Positions 9,752 through 18,512 are shown, numbered from the stretch's first letter. The stretch: 64,000 nt of DNA from Caldilineaceae bacterium (GCA_020634755.1 JACKBC010000017.1:1-64000), one strand, 5' to 3'. Translations and numbers: made by a program. The notes: generated by a model from the sequence alone, not told the origin.

Positions 9752-9821
9752 TTACGCAAGCCCGGCAAATTGGCAGATTCGCCATGTTCTTTTCGCCTGG
9801 CATTCCACGGGCGCTGCGTAA
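9752..9821 (+). mobile_element. 70-bp MITE-like element with TTACGCA ends (copy 1)
   Basis: The left end reads ttacgcaagcccgg and the right end ccacgggcgctgcgtaa. Both ends closely match the element at 60787-60859 (ttacgcaaacctgg and ccactggcgctgtgtaa). It has no coding capacity. Confidence 0.65.
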
Positions 9822-9856
9822 GCCCTATCATTATAATCCTGATTTCATTGTGCACA

Positions 9857-9890
9857 CCCGTCGGCCCAGATCCCGACGGGTTTCCTTATT
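9857..9890 (+). terminator. Rho-independent terminator after the iron-uptake operon
   Basis: The stem CCCGTCGG/CCGACGGG (9857-9864 and 9873-9880) with an 8-base loop is followed by tttccttatt. It lies between the FTR1 gene and the MFS gene. Confidence 0.65.
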
Positions 9891-9978
9891 CTTTGGTAGC
9901 TATGCAGGGGACACGGGCTTCGACAAGCTCAGCCATCGAGTAGCTTGAATAGTAACACGAATTGCAGCAATTATTTTT

Positions 9979-11253
9979 ATGTACCAAGTTGAGAATTCTG
10001 GCGATTTAATCAAAAACAAGCGGCAACATCTGTGGGCGCGCGTCAATTGGGCCAATGTGGGGCGCACAGTCTTTTTGCTGGGGCTCACCAGCTTCCTGAC
10101 CGATATTTCTGCCGAAATGGTGAGCACCACCTTACCGATTTATCTAATGGTCATGCTCCATTTTACGCCTTTTCAGGTGGGGCTGGTCGATGGCCTCTAC
10201 CAAGGTGCGGCCGTCCTGGTCAAGGTGCTTAGCGGTTTGATCGCCGACCGCTATCGCAAACCCAAGGAAGTAGCGGCCACGGGCTATCTCTTTTCGGCAC
10301 TTTGCAAGCTGGGCTATTTGTTGGTAGGCAGCAGCTGGGCGGCTATTTCAGGCGTGGTGCTTTTGGACCGCGTGGGTAAAGGCATCCGCACTGCCCCGCG
10401 CGACGCCATGATTGCCGCCAGCAGCCAGCCCACACAATTGGCCACGGCGTTTGGCATTCACCGGGCGCTGGATACGGCCGGCGCCATGCTGGGTCCGCTG
10501 TTGGCCGTTGCCATATTAATGGTCGCGCCGGGCGCATATGACGCTATTTTTGTGGTGAGCCTCTGTATTGCCCTGGTGGGCGTGGCGGTGATTGGGCTCT
10601 TTGTGCATAATCCTGGCCGCACGCCAAACGCGCCAGACGCATTGCCCTCCCCTGCGGAAAGCGAGCGCGTCTCTGTACGCACGGCCCTCTCCTTGTTGGC
10701 CCAGCCCCAATTTCGGCGCTTGGTGATCATTGGCAGCGCACTGGCCTTGGTTACCGTGAGTGATGGCCTGCTTTATCTCACGCTGCAACGCCGCTTGGGC
10801 CTGACCACCAGTTTCTTTCCGCTGCTGTTTGTGATTACAGCCTTTATTTATATGCTGCTGGCGATACCGGTGGGCCGCCTGGCGGATCGACTGGGGCACA
10901 AGCGCACATTCTTGGCCGGTTACGCCGTGTTGGCCTTGGTGTACACAGTGCTGCTGCTGCCCGTTAACGTCTATGTGGCGGCGGGCGCCATGTTGCTGCT
11001 GTTGGGCATATATTATGCAGCCACCGATGGGGTGCTCATGGCGCTGGCCAGCGGACTGTTGCCGCCCCATTTGCGCAGCACGGGGCTGGCCCTGCTCACC
11101 ACGGGCACTGGCGTGGCGCGCTTGCTGGCCTCCACGCTCTATGGCGCGGTCTGGAACTGGGTGGGCGCCGAACAGGCTTTGCTCGTGTACATTGGCGGCA
11201 TTGTGCTGGTACTGGTAGCGGCCAGCGCATCGCTCAAACGCCTTTCGGCATAA
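9979..11253 (+). CDS. Major facilitator superfamily transporter
   Basis: The 424-residue product has twelve predicted hydrophobic helices. MFS signatures are visible: the loop 2-3 motif GLIADRYRKPKE near residues 88-99, and GRLADRLGHKRTF in the second half. The stretch SSWAAISGVVLLDRVGKGIRTAPRDAMIAAS recalls a subgroup of MFS proteins often annotated as drug or multidrug exporters. The substrate is unknown. The ATG has no strong SD. It stands alone between a terminator and the next gene on the same strand. Confidence 0.88.
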   Translation: MYQVENSGDLIKNKRQHLWARVNWANVGRTVFLLGLTSFLTDISAEMVSTTLPIYLMVMLHFTPFQVGLVDGLYQGAAVLVKVLSGLIADRYRKPKEVAATGYLFSALCKLGYLLVGSSWAAISGVVLLDRVGKGIRTAPRDAMIAASSQPTQLATAFGIHRALDTAGAMLGPLLAVAILMVAPGAYDAIFVVSLCIALVGVAVIGLFVHNPGRTPNAPDALPSPAESERVSVRTALSLLAQPQFRRLVIIGSALALVTVSDGLLYLTLQRRLGLTTSFFPLLFVITAFIYMLLAIPVGRLADRLGHKRTFLAGYAVLALVYTVLLLPVNVYVAAGAMLLLLGIYYAATDGVLMALASGLLPPHLRSTGLALLTTGTGVARLLASTLYGAVWNWVGAEQALLVYIGGIVLVLVAASASLKRLSA

Positions 11254-11358
11254 AAAGGATGCCGGCGCGTATCCGCCAAGCCGGCTGTGCGTCCTATCCC
11301 TATATCTGGCCCATCGGTTGGCGCAGAGTATTTACGGGAATCTATGAAGTAAACTGGT

Positions 11359-12450
11359 ATGCAATCACAAGAAACGAATTCCTTTCGTCTTTATCTATTT
11401 GCGGGCATTGTGCTCCTCTCTCTGCTGGTGGCGGGATTTTATGTTGCACGCGCGGCCATGCGTCCGCAGCTGGCCGCGCCAGAGACCATTCTGGAAGACA
11501 TTGCGGGCGGTGATGTTGGCCAAGCCAGCTCGCCGCTGGCATCACCGCTGCCTACCGAACGCGCATTAACGCTAGACCAGCTCACACACGCGCCATTTCT
11601 GATCAGCCTCAACGTGAACCAGGGGCCAGACATTGGGAAAGTCCAAGTGGCCGCGCTGGATGCACCAGATGGAGACAAGGTGCTGACCGGGCTGCGCTGC
11701 GAGCGCGTCTATTTTGCAGGTGGCAGGGGCATTTGTCTGCGCCGAGAGATAGACAATCTGTCTGCGCGCACGCTGGCCACCTTCTTTGACGATACGTTTC
11801 GCGCCCAGCTTCCTTTTCGCACCGATGGCATTCCCAGCCGCGCCCGTGTTTCGCCCGATGGCCGCTATGCCGTGCTGACGGCCTTTGTGCTGGGCCATTC
11901 GTATGCCGACAACAACTTCTCTACGGCCACCATTTTGCTGGATGCCCAAACGGGCGTCTCTTTGGGCAATTTGGAAGAATTTACGGTCTACCAAGACGGC
12001 GTGCAAATCGATTACCCCGACTTTAATTACTGGGGGGTTACCTTTAGCCAGGATGGCAATACCTTCTACGCCACGCTGCGCTTTAACCTGACGCCCTATC
12101 TGGTGCGCGGCAATATACAAGAGCGCACCGTTTCTGTCTTAAAAGAGGGCGTGGAATGTCCTTCGCTCTCGCCGGATGAAACGCGTGTAGCCTTCAAAAA
12201 GATGATCGGCGCCGGCTATTGGCAGCTCACGGTGATGGACCTGAAGAGCTTTGTCGAAACCCCTTTGGCTGAAACCGGCAGCGTAGACGATCAGGCGGAA
12301 TGGCTGGATAACGACCATGTGCTTTATGGATTGGCCAATGCAAGCCCGCCGCCGCTGGACAGCGTCTTTGTCGTGCCCGCAGACGGCAGCGGTGAACCCG
12401 CACTTTTTCTAGAGGCGGCTACATCGCCCGCCGTGGTGCAGGCGCCATGA
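11359..12450 (+). CDS. Membrane-anchored protein with beta-propeller (TolB/WD40-like) character, unknown function
   Basis: The 363-residue product has one hydrophobic helix near residues 10-30 (LYLFAGIVLLSLLVAGFYVA) followed by a long outer domain. That domain contains repeats of the kind ARVSPDGRYAVLTAFVLG, VTFSQDGNTFYATL, PSLSPDETRVAFKK and WLDNDHVLYG. The S-x-D-G/E-x-x-x-A/Y pattern is typical of TolB-like six-bladed propellers, so it may bind protein or ligand outside the cell. No enzyme motif is visible. Its distance from the MFS gene (105 bases) does not prove an operon. Confidence 0.7.
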   Translation: MQSQETNSFRLYLFAGIVLLSLLVAGFYVARAAMRPQLAAPETILEDIAGGDVGQASSPLASPLPTERALTLDQLTHAPFLISLNVNQGPDIGKVQVAALDAPDGDKVLTGLRCERVYFAGGRGICLRREIDNLSARTLATFFDDTFRAQLPFRTDGIPSRARVSPDGRYAVLTAFVLGHSYADNNFSTATILLDAQTGVSLGNLEEFTVYQDGVQIDYPDFNYWGVTFSQDGNTFYATLRFNLTPYLVRGNIQERTVSVLKEGVECPSLSPDETRVAFKKMIGAGYWQLTVMDLKSFVETPLAETGSVDDQAEWLDNDHVLYGLANASPPPLDSVFVVPADGSGEPALFLEAATSPAVVQAP

Positions 12451-12490
12451 ACGAAGTACGTTTCAGTTCGCGGTATTCACCTTAAAACCA

Positions 12491-13534
12491 TCACGCATCC
12501 AATCCGCGCGCTGATGCATCAACCCGAAGACGTTCCTGTTTCTCGCTAGCAGACTGGCTGTCGCTGCGTAACGTGAGTTCATCAACAGGCGTCCCTAACG
12601 CAATGGCCCTTTTTGCCACGTCGGCCATGGCGTCTTGTAATTCCACCGGGGCGAGAATTTTTATTTCCCACGGCAGCCCCAGCAAGAAGAGCGCATATTG
12701 GCGCAGATCATCCACTTCGCAATGCAGCAACACACCATCTACATTTTCTGCCAAAACAGCCATGGCGGGCGGAACTTGCGCTTTGGCTTCCGCCATTGTG
12801 GTGTAGAGCTGCACCTGCGTCGACCAAATCAACGGTTTGCGCGCAATCGACTCCTCCACATAGGCCAGAATGTCAAAGTCGGGCGGCAGCTGAAATGCGC
12901 CGTCGCGCGTCTCAATCTGCTGAATGCGATCCAGCCGAAAGCTGCGCAACCCCTGGCGCAAATGACAATAGCCGGCCAAATACCAAAGCCCGATTGTGTA
13001 GACCAACCCATAGGGGTCAACCAGCCGCGCGGTTTCTGCGCCAGCCGTATCCACGTAGATTAGGTATACTTGCTGACGCCGATAGGCAGCCAAGGTAAGC
13101 TGGAGAAAATGTTGATCCCCCACCTCAACGGCGGCATGGGGCACGCGCAGCGTCAACGCTTGGCCGACCAGGTGAATCTGGTCACGCAGTTCTGCCGGCG
13201 CCACGCGCGCCACTTTGGCCAAGGCCAAGTCTAACCCGGCCTCTTTGCTGGTGACACCCAACCGTTCCGCCAATAGCAACCCCAAGACCATGGTCAACGC
13301 TTCGTCGTCGGAGAAGACGACGGGCGGCAAGCGATAGCCGGCCCGCAGCCGGTAGCCACCGTGGCGTCCGCGCACGGTCTCCACGGGCATGCCCATATCC
13401 TCCAGCATGACCATATAGCGGCGCACGCTACGCGCGTCTACCTCTAGATGTTGCGCCAGTTGCCGCGCCGTCAGTTGTCCGTGCGAACGCAGCAGGTCCA
13501 GAATATTGAGCAGGCGGGTGGAAGGAAAGTACAT
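12491..13534 (-). CDS. WYL-domain transcriptional regulator (YafY/DeoR-like HTH)
   Basis: From the ATG at 13534 (MYFPSTRLLNILDLL) the protein has 347 residues. An N-terminal winged HTH (RQLAQHLEVDARSVRRYMVMLEDMGMPVETVRGRHGGYRL) leads to a WYL sensor domain with DPYGLVYTIGLWYLAGYC. A longer frame to a GTG at 13675 exists, but it crosses a good promoter. WYL regulators often respond to nucleic acid or small ligands. It is divergent from the DinB-GyrI-DinB genes and probably controls them. The last ~20 residues (ELTLRSDSQSASEKQERLRV) are encoded by a repeat also found in the element inside brnT, so this C-terminus is probably acquired. Confidence 0.88.
   Translation of the reverse strand: MYFPSTRLLNILDLLRSHGQLTARQLAQHLEVDARSVRRYMVMLEDMGMPVETVRGRHGGYRLRAGYRLPPVVFSDDEALTMVLGLLLAERLGVTSKEAGLDLALAKVARVAPAELRDQIHLVGQALTLRVPHAAVEVGDQHFLQLTLAAYRRQQVYLIYVDTAGAETARLVDPYGLVYTIGLWYLAGYCHLRQGLRSFRLDRIQQIETRDGAFQLPPDFDILAYVEESIARKPLIWSTQVQLYTTMAEAKAQVPPAMAVLAENVDGVLLHCEVDDLRQYALFLLGLPWEIKILAPVELQDAMADVAKRAIALGTPVDELTLRSDSQSASEKQERLRVDASARGLDA
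12529..12578 (-). repeat. 50-bp partial copy of the element that disrupts brnT, inside the 3' end of the WYL gene
   Basis: Read on the minus strand it matches 51799-51848 at 48 of 50 positions by eye, including the end actcacgttacgcagcgac. It supplies the final coding stretch of the WYL regulator. The other 33 bases of the element are absent here. Confidence 0.75.
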
Positions 13535-13542
13535 GGGTCGTA

Positions 13543-13581
13543 TAGTCGATTGGTCTTGTAGTCGGTTGGTCTTGTAGTCGG
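13543..13581 (-). repeat. Tandem 16-bp repeat in the WYL gene leader
   Basis: Two near-identical units, tagtcgattggtcttg and tagtcggttggtcttg, are followed by a partial third (tagtcgg). They lie just upstream of the WYL start codon, between it and its promoter, and might be a regulatory site. Confidence 0.5.
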
Positions 13582-13600
13582 GTGTGTATTTGTTGGGCCA

Positions 13601-13613
13601 TCCTAAATTAGGA
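13601..13613. promoter_or_regulatory. Candidate operator TCCTAA-A-TTAGGA
   Basis: This is a perfect 13-bp inverted repeat about 20-30 bases downstream of the predicted WYL transcription start, in the leader. It is a likely site for autoregulation, but no binding evidence exists in the sequence itself. Confidence 0.4.
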
Positions 13614-13640
13614 CAATTTTTGTCCACATTCGGCGCTAAA

Positions 13641-13668
13641 ATTATAGAGCTTGTGTTTACAAAATCAA
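13641..13668 (-). promoter_or_regulatory. Predicted sigma-70-type promoter of the WYL regulator
   Basis: On the minus strand, TTGATT (13668-13663), a 16-base spacer and TATAAT (13646-13641) form a good promoter. It sits between the WYL gene and the divergent DinB gene and supports the shorter WYL start. Confidence 0.5.
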
Positions 13669-13696
13669 AATCCACATCTGATTCATGGAGGGAGCA

Positions 13697-14179
13697 ATGA
13701 CATCTTTATCGCAACATTTGCAGACGCACTGGCAGCAATTGCGCGGCATGACGTATGATTTGCTTGATCTATTAGCCGCACAAGATCTTGTTAAGAAGCT
13801 GCCGTTTGCGGCTTCGCAAGACATTCAGTATCAGTTTTTCTGTATGCTGGGCACGCAAGAGAGCTGGCTGCCGGTGCTGTCCAGCGGCACAATGGAGAGT
13901 TGGGATTGCAGCTTGACGCCAGCGCCAGAGGGTGGTGCACTTTCGTTAGCGGACGTTAAAGCGCACTTTGAGGCGGCGGACCAAGCACTCTTTGCGCAAC
14001 TGGAACAGCTCGATCTGCTGCAACCTGTGGGAGACGGGCATCCGCCGCTGCATCATTACATGGTGCTGGTGGAGCATGAAGCGCATCACCATGGCCAGCT
14101 GATCAACTTTATCTATGCGCTAGATCTGCCTATTCCGCCAAGCTGGGCAGACAAATGGGCGCTGCATCGTGATGAATAA
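13697..14179 (+). CDS. DinB-family four-helix metalloprotein (first copy)
   Basis: About 160 residues from the ATG at 13697, which has GGAGGGA just upstream (the frame opens 12 bases earlier). The C-terminal HYMVLVEHEAHHHGQLINFIYAL carries the clustered His residues typical of the DinB/YfiT-like four-helix bundle that binds a divalent metal; members include thiol transferases, and many are uncharacterised. It ends with the conserved PIPPSWADKWAL, also seen in the second DinB protein at 14842, so the two are paralogues. It is first in a DinB-GyrI-DinB cluster. Confidence 0.85.
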   Translation: MTSLSQHLQTHWQQLRGMTYDLLDLLAAQDLVKKLPFAASQDIQYQFFCMLGTQESWLPVLSSGTMESWDCSLTPAPEGGALSLADVKAHFEAADQALFAQLEQLDLLQPVGDGHPPLHHYMVLVEHEAHHHGQLINFIYALDLPIPPSWADKWALHRDE

Positions 14180-14200
14180 GAAAAATCGAGGAAAAGTCAC

Positions 14201-14827
14201 ATGAAAAAGATTGATTTCAAGAAAGAACTCAGTTCCCTGTATAAAGCGTCGGCCAAAGAAGTCGTATTGGTGGATGTGCCGGCCATGAACTATCTGATGA
14301 TTGATGGTGAAGGTGACCCCAATCAGTCGCCAGCGTATGCCGATGCGGTTGAAGCGTTGTTTAGCATTTCGTATACTATCAAGTTTCTGGTGAAAAAAGG
14401 CGAGTTGGCCATTGACTATGGCGTTATGCCGCTGGAAGGCCTGTGGTGGGCCGATGATATGACCCAGTTCGCGGTCGATGACAAATCCAACTGGAAATGG
14501 ACCATGATGATCATGCAGCCAGAGTTTGTCACGGCGGCCATCGTTGATGAAGCAATGGCCAGCGTGCAGAAAAAGAAAGGGCATGCCGCGCTGTCCAAAA
14601 TGCGTTTTGAATCAGTAACCGAGGGCCTTTGTGCGCAGATATTGCACATTGGGCCGTTTACGGAGGAAGGTCCGACGATTGAAAGAGTCCATGAATTCAT
14701 TGACGCCAGAGGCACAAAAACGGGCAAGCATCACGAAATTTACTTGAGTGATATACGCCGCGCCGCCCCGGAAAAGTGGCGCACCATCATTCGGCAGCCG
14801 CTTAAGGGAGAACCTCAAGACGGCTAA
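14201..14827 (+). CDS. GyrI-like small-molecule-binding domain protein
   Basis: The 208-residue product starts MKKIDFKKELSSLYKASAKEV and continues VDVPAMNYLMIDGEGDPNQSPAYADAVEALFSISYTIKF. This pattern matches stand-alone GyrI-like (SOUL/BacT-like fold) proteins, which bind or hydrolyse small hydrophobic compounds. C-terminal LCAQILHIGPFTEEGPTIERVHEFI fits the same family. No DNA-binding domain is present. SD GAGGAAAA precedes the ATG. It is 21 bases after the first DinB gene and 14 before the second, clearly one operon. Confidence 0.85.
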   Translation: MKKIDFKKELSSLYKASAKEVVLVDVPAMNYLMIDGEGDPNQSPAYADAVEALFSISYTIKFLVKKGELAIDYGVMPLEGLWWADDMTQFAVDDKSNWKWTMMIMQPEFVTAAIVDEAMASVQKKKGHAALSKMRFESVTEGLCAQILHIGPFTEEGPTIERVHEFIDARGTKTGKHHEIYLSDIRRAAPEKWRTIIRQPLKGEPQDG

Positions 14828-14841
14828 ACAGGAGGCAATTC

Positions 14842-15324
14842 ATGACGACAAGGATAACTTTGGCGGACATTCTTTTGACCGAATGGCGCCACATTCGCCA
14901 GCAAACCTATGACTATCTGGACACATTGGCGCCGCACCATTTGGATTTGCGCCTGCCCTTCCCTGAATCGCAAACGCTGGGCTATCAGTTCTGGTGCATG
15001 GTGGGCGCGCACGAGAGTTATTTGCGGGCATTGGAACACGGCCGTTGGCAAGGCTTTGCCTCTAGCCTGGACGAGTTCAAGCAGGTGACGCCAGACATCA
15101 TCAAGGCGCAGATGCAAAAGGGGGATGCTCGCCTGGCCGAGCTTTTGCAAACGCTGCCGTTTGAGACGCACACCGTGGGAGAGCAGCCCGCGCACAAAAC
15201 CGTTTTGCGCATGATTGAACATGAAATGCATCACCACGGCCAGCTGATCAACTTTCTCTTTTGCCACCGGCTGCCCATCCCGCCCTCGTGGGCGGACGAG
15301 TGGGCGCTGCGGTATGATGACTGA
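14842..15324 (+). CDS. DinB-family four-helix metalloprotein (second copy)
   Basis: The 160-residue product is a paralogue of the protein at 13697: it shares LGYQFWCMVGAHESYL with QYQFFCMLGTQESWL, and MIEHEMHHHGQLINFLFCHRLPIPPSWADEWAL. The His cluster near the C-terminus is the predicted metal site. A strong SD (AGGAGG) precedes the ATG. It is last in the DinB-GyrI-DinB operon and convergent with the large ELWxxDGT gene. Confidence 0.85.
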   Translation: MTTRITLADILLTEWRHIRQQTYDYLDTLAPHHLDLRLPFPESQTLGYQFWCMVGAHESYLRALEHGRWQGFASSLDEFKQVTPDIIKAQMQKGDARLAELLQTLPFETHTVGEQPAHKTVLRMIEHEMHHHGQLINFLFCHRLPIPPSWADEWALRYDD

Positions 15325-15350
15325 GCTTATTGCCGCCATGTAATAAAATC

Positions 15351-15390
15351 AGCAGGCCGCACGCCGGACTATTTCAGCGTGCGGCCTGCT
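15351..15390. terminator. Strong hairpin between convergent genes
   Basis: Perfect 14-bp GC-rich arms (agcaggccgcacgc, 15351-15364; gcgtgcggcctgct, 15377-15390) enclose a 12-base loop. It lies between the DinB operon and the stop of the ELWxxDGT gene, so it may end transcription from both sides. T-runs are weak. Confidence 0.5.
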
Positions 15391-15422
15391 GGCTAAGACG
15401 CTGCTTGCCAGTGGGTTGTGCG

Positions 15423-18400
15423 TTAACGGTTGATCAACGGCATATAGTATTGATACGGAAAAGCGTCAAGCGGCTCTTCCCCGATGGGCAACGCCAAGGG
15501 AATCCCCGGGTCGAACAGCGCAAAGAGCTGCCGGCCATCCACGCCATTGTCGGCAGTCACATAGATGGTGTTGTCAAAGATCAGCTGAGGTATGGGCTGC
15601 GAACTGGCGCTTCCTTCATAGAGATCGGCCACCAGCTGGGTTCCGGCGGCGGTGCCGTCGCTTTGCCACAACTCGCGTCCATGCGCGCCATCGTGCGCCG
15701 TAAAGTAAAAACGATTGCCTTTGCCGATAAAGTTATCTGGCCCCGAGCCAGCAATACCAGGGTTCATATCGGTGACCATAAAGGTGCCATCAACCGTGCC
15801 GTCGCTGCGCCACAATTCTTTACCGTGGACGCCATCATTGGCCCCGAAAAAGAGCAAATCCCCCAATGTAAAGAGGGGGCCGGGGCTCGCCCAGCCCACG
15901 GCGTCAAACTCAGCCGGCACAATATCTTTGATCAAGGCGGTTCCTGCCGCCGTACCGTCGCTGGACCACAATTCTGGGCCAGACACCTGATCATCCATGG
16001 TAAAAAGTAAACGACCATCTACGGCTTCATACTGGCCCACGTGGTAGAGCAGCGGGTCCAGTGCGCTGGGAATATCGACCAGTTTGTTCAGCGCCAACGA
16101 GGCGCCGTCATTAAACCACAGTTCGCGGCTGCGATCCACCTTGTAATTTGTAAAAAAGAGTCCAGCACCCACCGGCGTAAGATCGTTAACGGACAGCAAT
16201 TCTTTGGGCGCCTGCAATCGATAGGTGTCTTCCGGCGCGCCATTGGTGCGCCACACTTCATCCACAATGCCAAAATAGAGGCGGCCCGTATAATATTGCA
16301 CTCTAAAATAGAGCGCATCCGTCGTGACCACAAATTGCCGAATGTCACCTTCCAACCCGGCCGGCGTAAAATGTCGTAGCCCGTCCGCTGTGCCGTCGGT
16401 CACCCACAGTTCGCTGCCCGCGCCCACCCAATATGCATCCGCAAAGACCGCACTGGGACCGGCGCCGACAAAGTCCGCCACATCCTGGGTCAGATTGACC
16501 GTTCCTGCTACGGTGCCATCTGTGCGCCAGATATCAACGCGCAAGGGCGCACTGCTACTTTCATCACTGGCTAAAAAGTAAGCCTGGCCCTTGATCTGCC
16601 CCAATTCGCCGGCCACATCCAGCTTAAGCCGGCGCAACAGCTCGGGTGGCTGCGTCGCGCCGTCATGTTTCCAAAGGCCGGCTCCTCCTGCATCAGCCCC
16701 CACGACCAGCAACGTATTGCCCAAGCTTTCCATATGCGCAATGTTGAGCCCGGCATCAATGAGCACGGCCTCCGCATCGGCGCCGTCGCGCATCCACAGC
16801 TGCGTAGTGGCCATACCGGCGCCCGTATTCGCCGGCACCGTAAAATAGAGTCGCTTGTTGACGCGCGCAAACGCGCCAAAATCCAGCCCCCCATGGTTCG
16901 GGTCCAGATCGGCCACAAACCGCGTACCGGCGGCAGTGCCGTCGCTCACCCACAGCGCGGCGCCATGGGTCTCATCACGCGAGGCAAAATAGAGCACATC
17001 ATCAATTGCCGTAAAGGGACCGTAGAGCGTTGGATTCTGACCCGGCGCGGAGAAACGCTGGGTGCCGGCCAATGTGCCGTTGCTTTTCCAAAATTCCAAC
17101 TCCGATTCGGCATTGACAATCGTAAAGTACAGCTGGCCATCGGCCGATATGGTAAAGCGGCTGGGGGCAGAACTATCCGGTCCGGGTATAATATCATCCA
17201 CAAGCATTGTGCCAGCGGCGGCGCCATCGCTCTTCCACAGCTCTGTGCCTAATTCGGTGGTGTCCGCCACAAAATAGAGCTGGTTATTGAGCGCCATCAG
17301 ATAGTTGGGATTGGACCCATCCACCCCCGGCACAATATCTTTGACGAGCTGCGTGCCGGCAGCGGTCCCGTCGCTTTGCCACAACTCGCGCCCATGCGCA
17401 TCGTCGCTGGCGCTAAAGAAAAGGCGCTCGCCTACCCCCAACATATTATCAATATTGGAGCTGTCGCTTCCGGGGAAAATATCGGCTACCAGAGATGCAG
17501 CCAAATCGCCAGGAGCGTAGCGCCATAGCTCGTGCCCGTGTTCGGCGTCCGACCCGGCAAAGTAGAGCACGTCCTGCAATGTCACCAGCTCTCGCGGCGC
17601 TTGCGGCGCGCCTGCCACCGCGCGCGTGCCGGCGGCGGTACCATCACTTTCCCACAGAAGCCGTTGCAGCCGCTGTTCGTCATAGCCCGTAAAGTACACA
17701 TAATCGGTGCTTGCCACAAGCATATCGGGGTCTGCACTGGTCGGCCCTGGATTTAGATCCGCCACCAGCAGGGTGCCTTCTGGCGTGCCGTCGCTTTGCC
17801 ACAGTTCATTGCCATGAAACAGATCATTCGCCACAAAAAATATTGTGTTGCCCATGGCCACAAAGCTCGATGAAACGTTCAATCCACTTTTAAGCGGGAC
17901 GGTGCCTTCCGGCGTGCCATCGCTTTTCCACAACGCTTGGCTCTGGTCTCCATCTTGCACCACAAAATAGAGCAGATCTCCCACTCGCTGCAGGGAAGAT
18001 GGCAGCATCTGCACATCTTTCACCAGCACAACGCCTTGGGCCGCGCCCTCAGTACGCCAAAGGCCACCTTTGGCGCCGCTAATGCCAAAATAGACAACGC
18101 CATTTAATCCGGTAAACCCAGATGGAATGGCATCAATAACACCCGCATGTTCGGTTGTAAGCTGCGTAACAATGGGGAACTCGCCTTGCGCGTGGGCTTG
18201 GGGATATACAAACCAGCTCAAGGCGCTCGCAAAGAATAGAATTGAAGCCAGTCTCGTGGATGAAATAAAACGCACGCAACGCTTGCCTAACGTTGCAGTA
18301 GATTCACACGTTACAGTACGTACAAACGTTGCAGTACATTCACACGTTGCAGTACATACAGACGTTGCAGTACATTCACACGTTGCAGTACATACAGACG

Positions 18401-18512
18401 CTGCAGTACGTACAGACGAGCCATTGAATACAGATTGAATCGCCCCCGGCAATCCATAAGCGCCGCGCAAACCGTGTGCAAATAGTGCGGCAAGAGGTTT
18501 ATTGGATAACAT
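15423..18512 (-). CDS. Large secreted protein built of ELWxxDGT repeats
   Basis: About 1,029 residues. The ATG at 18512 has a textbook SD (AAAGGAGGGGCTTTATG), which fixes the start upstream of an in-frame 18-bp tandem repeat. The leader is unusual: about 75 residues including a Cys/Thr-rich hexapeptide repeat precede the hydrophobic core LASILFFASALSWFVYPQAHA. The mature part consists of some twenty repeats of the type LYFxANDxxHGxELWxSDGTxAGTxLVxDI, which form beta-propeller-like blades. The protein ends PYQYYMPLINR, similar to the tail of the secreted protein at 45.8-47.9 kb. Surface or extracellular binding is likely; no catalytic motif is seen. Confidence 0.88.
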   Translation of the reverse strand: MLSNKPLAALFAHGLRGAYGLPGAIQSVFNGSSVRTAASVCTATCECTATSVCTATCECTATFVRTVTCESTATLGKRCVRFISSTRLASILFFASALSWFVYPQAHAQGEFPIVTQLTTEHAGVIDAIPSGFTGLNGVVYFGISGAKGGLWRTEGAAQGVVLVKDVQMLPSSLQRVGDLLYFVVQDGDQSQALWKSDGTPEGTVPLKSGLNVSSSFVAMGNTIFFVANDLFHGNELWQSDGTPEGTLLVADLNPGPTSADPDMLVASTDYVYFTGYDEQRLQRLLWESDGTAAGTRAVAGAPQAPRELVTLQDVLYFAGSDAEHGHELWRYAPGDLAASLVADIFPGSDSSNIDNMLGVGERLFFSASDDAHGRELWQSDGTAAGTQLVKDIVPGVDGSNPNYLMALNNQLYFVADTTELGTELWKSDGAAAGTMLVDDIIPGPDSSAPSRFTISADGQLYFTIVNAESELEFWKSNGTLAGTQRFSAPGQNPTLYGPFTAIDDVLYFASRDETHGAALWVSDGTAAGTRFVADLDPNHGGLDFGAFARVNKRLYFTVPANTGAGMATTQLWMRDGADAEAVLIDAGLNIAHMESLGNTLLVVGADAGGAGLWKHDGATQPPELLRRLKLDVAGELGQIKGQAYFLASDESSSAPLRVDIWRTDGTVAGTVNLTQDVADFVGAGPSAVFADAYWVGAGSELWVTDGTADGLRHFTPAGLEGDIRQFVVTTDALYFRVQYYTGRLYFGIVDEVWRTNGAPEDTYRLQAPKELLSVNDLTPVGAGLFFTNYKVDRSRELWFNDGASLALNKLVDIPSALDPLLYHVGQYEAVDGRLLFTMDDQVSGPELWSSDGTAAGTALIKDIVPAEFDAVGWASPGPLFTLGDLLFFGANDGVHGKELWRSDGTVDGTFMVTDMNPGIAGSGPDNFIGKGNRFYFTAHDGAHGRELWQSDGTAAGTQLVADLYEGSASSQPIPQLIFDNTIYVTADNGVDGRQLFALFDPGIPLALPIGEEPLDAFPYQYYMPLINR
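18287..18412 (-). repeat. In-frame 18-bp tandem repeat (about 7 units) in the leader of the ELWxxDGT gene
   Basis: Units of the type cacacgttgcagtacatt and cagacgttgcagtacata follow each other without spacers; the outer units are more degenerate. Because 18 is a multiple of three, copy-number change would keep the frame and only lengthen the N-terminal Cys/Thr-rich segment. Confidence 0.85.

Larger units (their letters stand above)
9590..9978. other. Intergenic region with a small mobile-like element and a terminator
   Basis: About 390 bases without a gene. It contains a 70-bp TTACGCA-ended element (9752-9821), a terminator hairpin (9857-9890) and a cttcgacaagctcag motif at about 9919 of the kind often scattered between bacterial genes. 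Confidence 0.5.

Noticed and set aside
18287..18412. CRISPR-like array
   Set aside because: The 18-bp units follow each other with no spacers and lie inside a coding frame; no cas genes are near.
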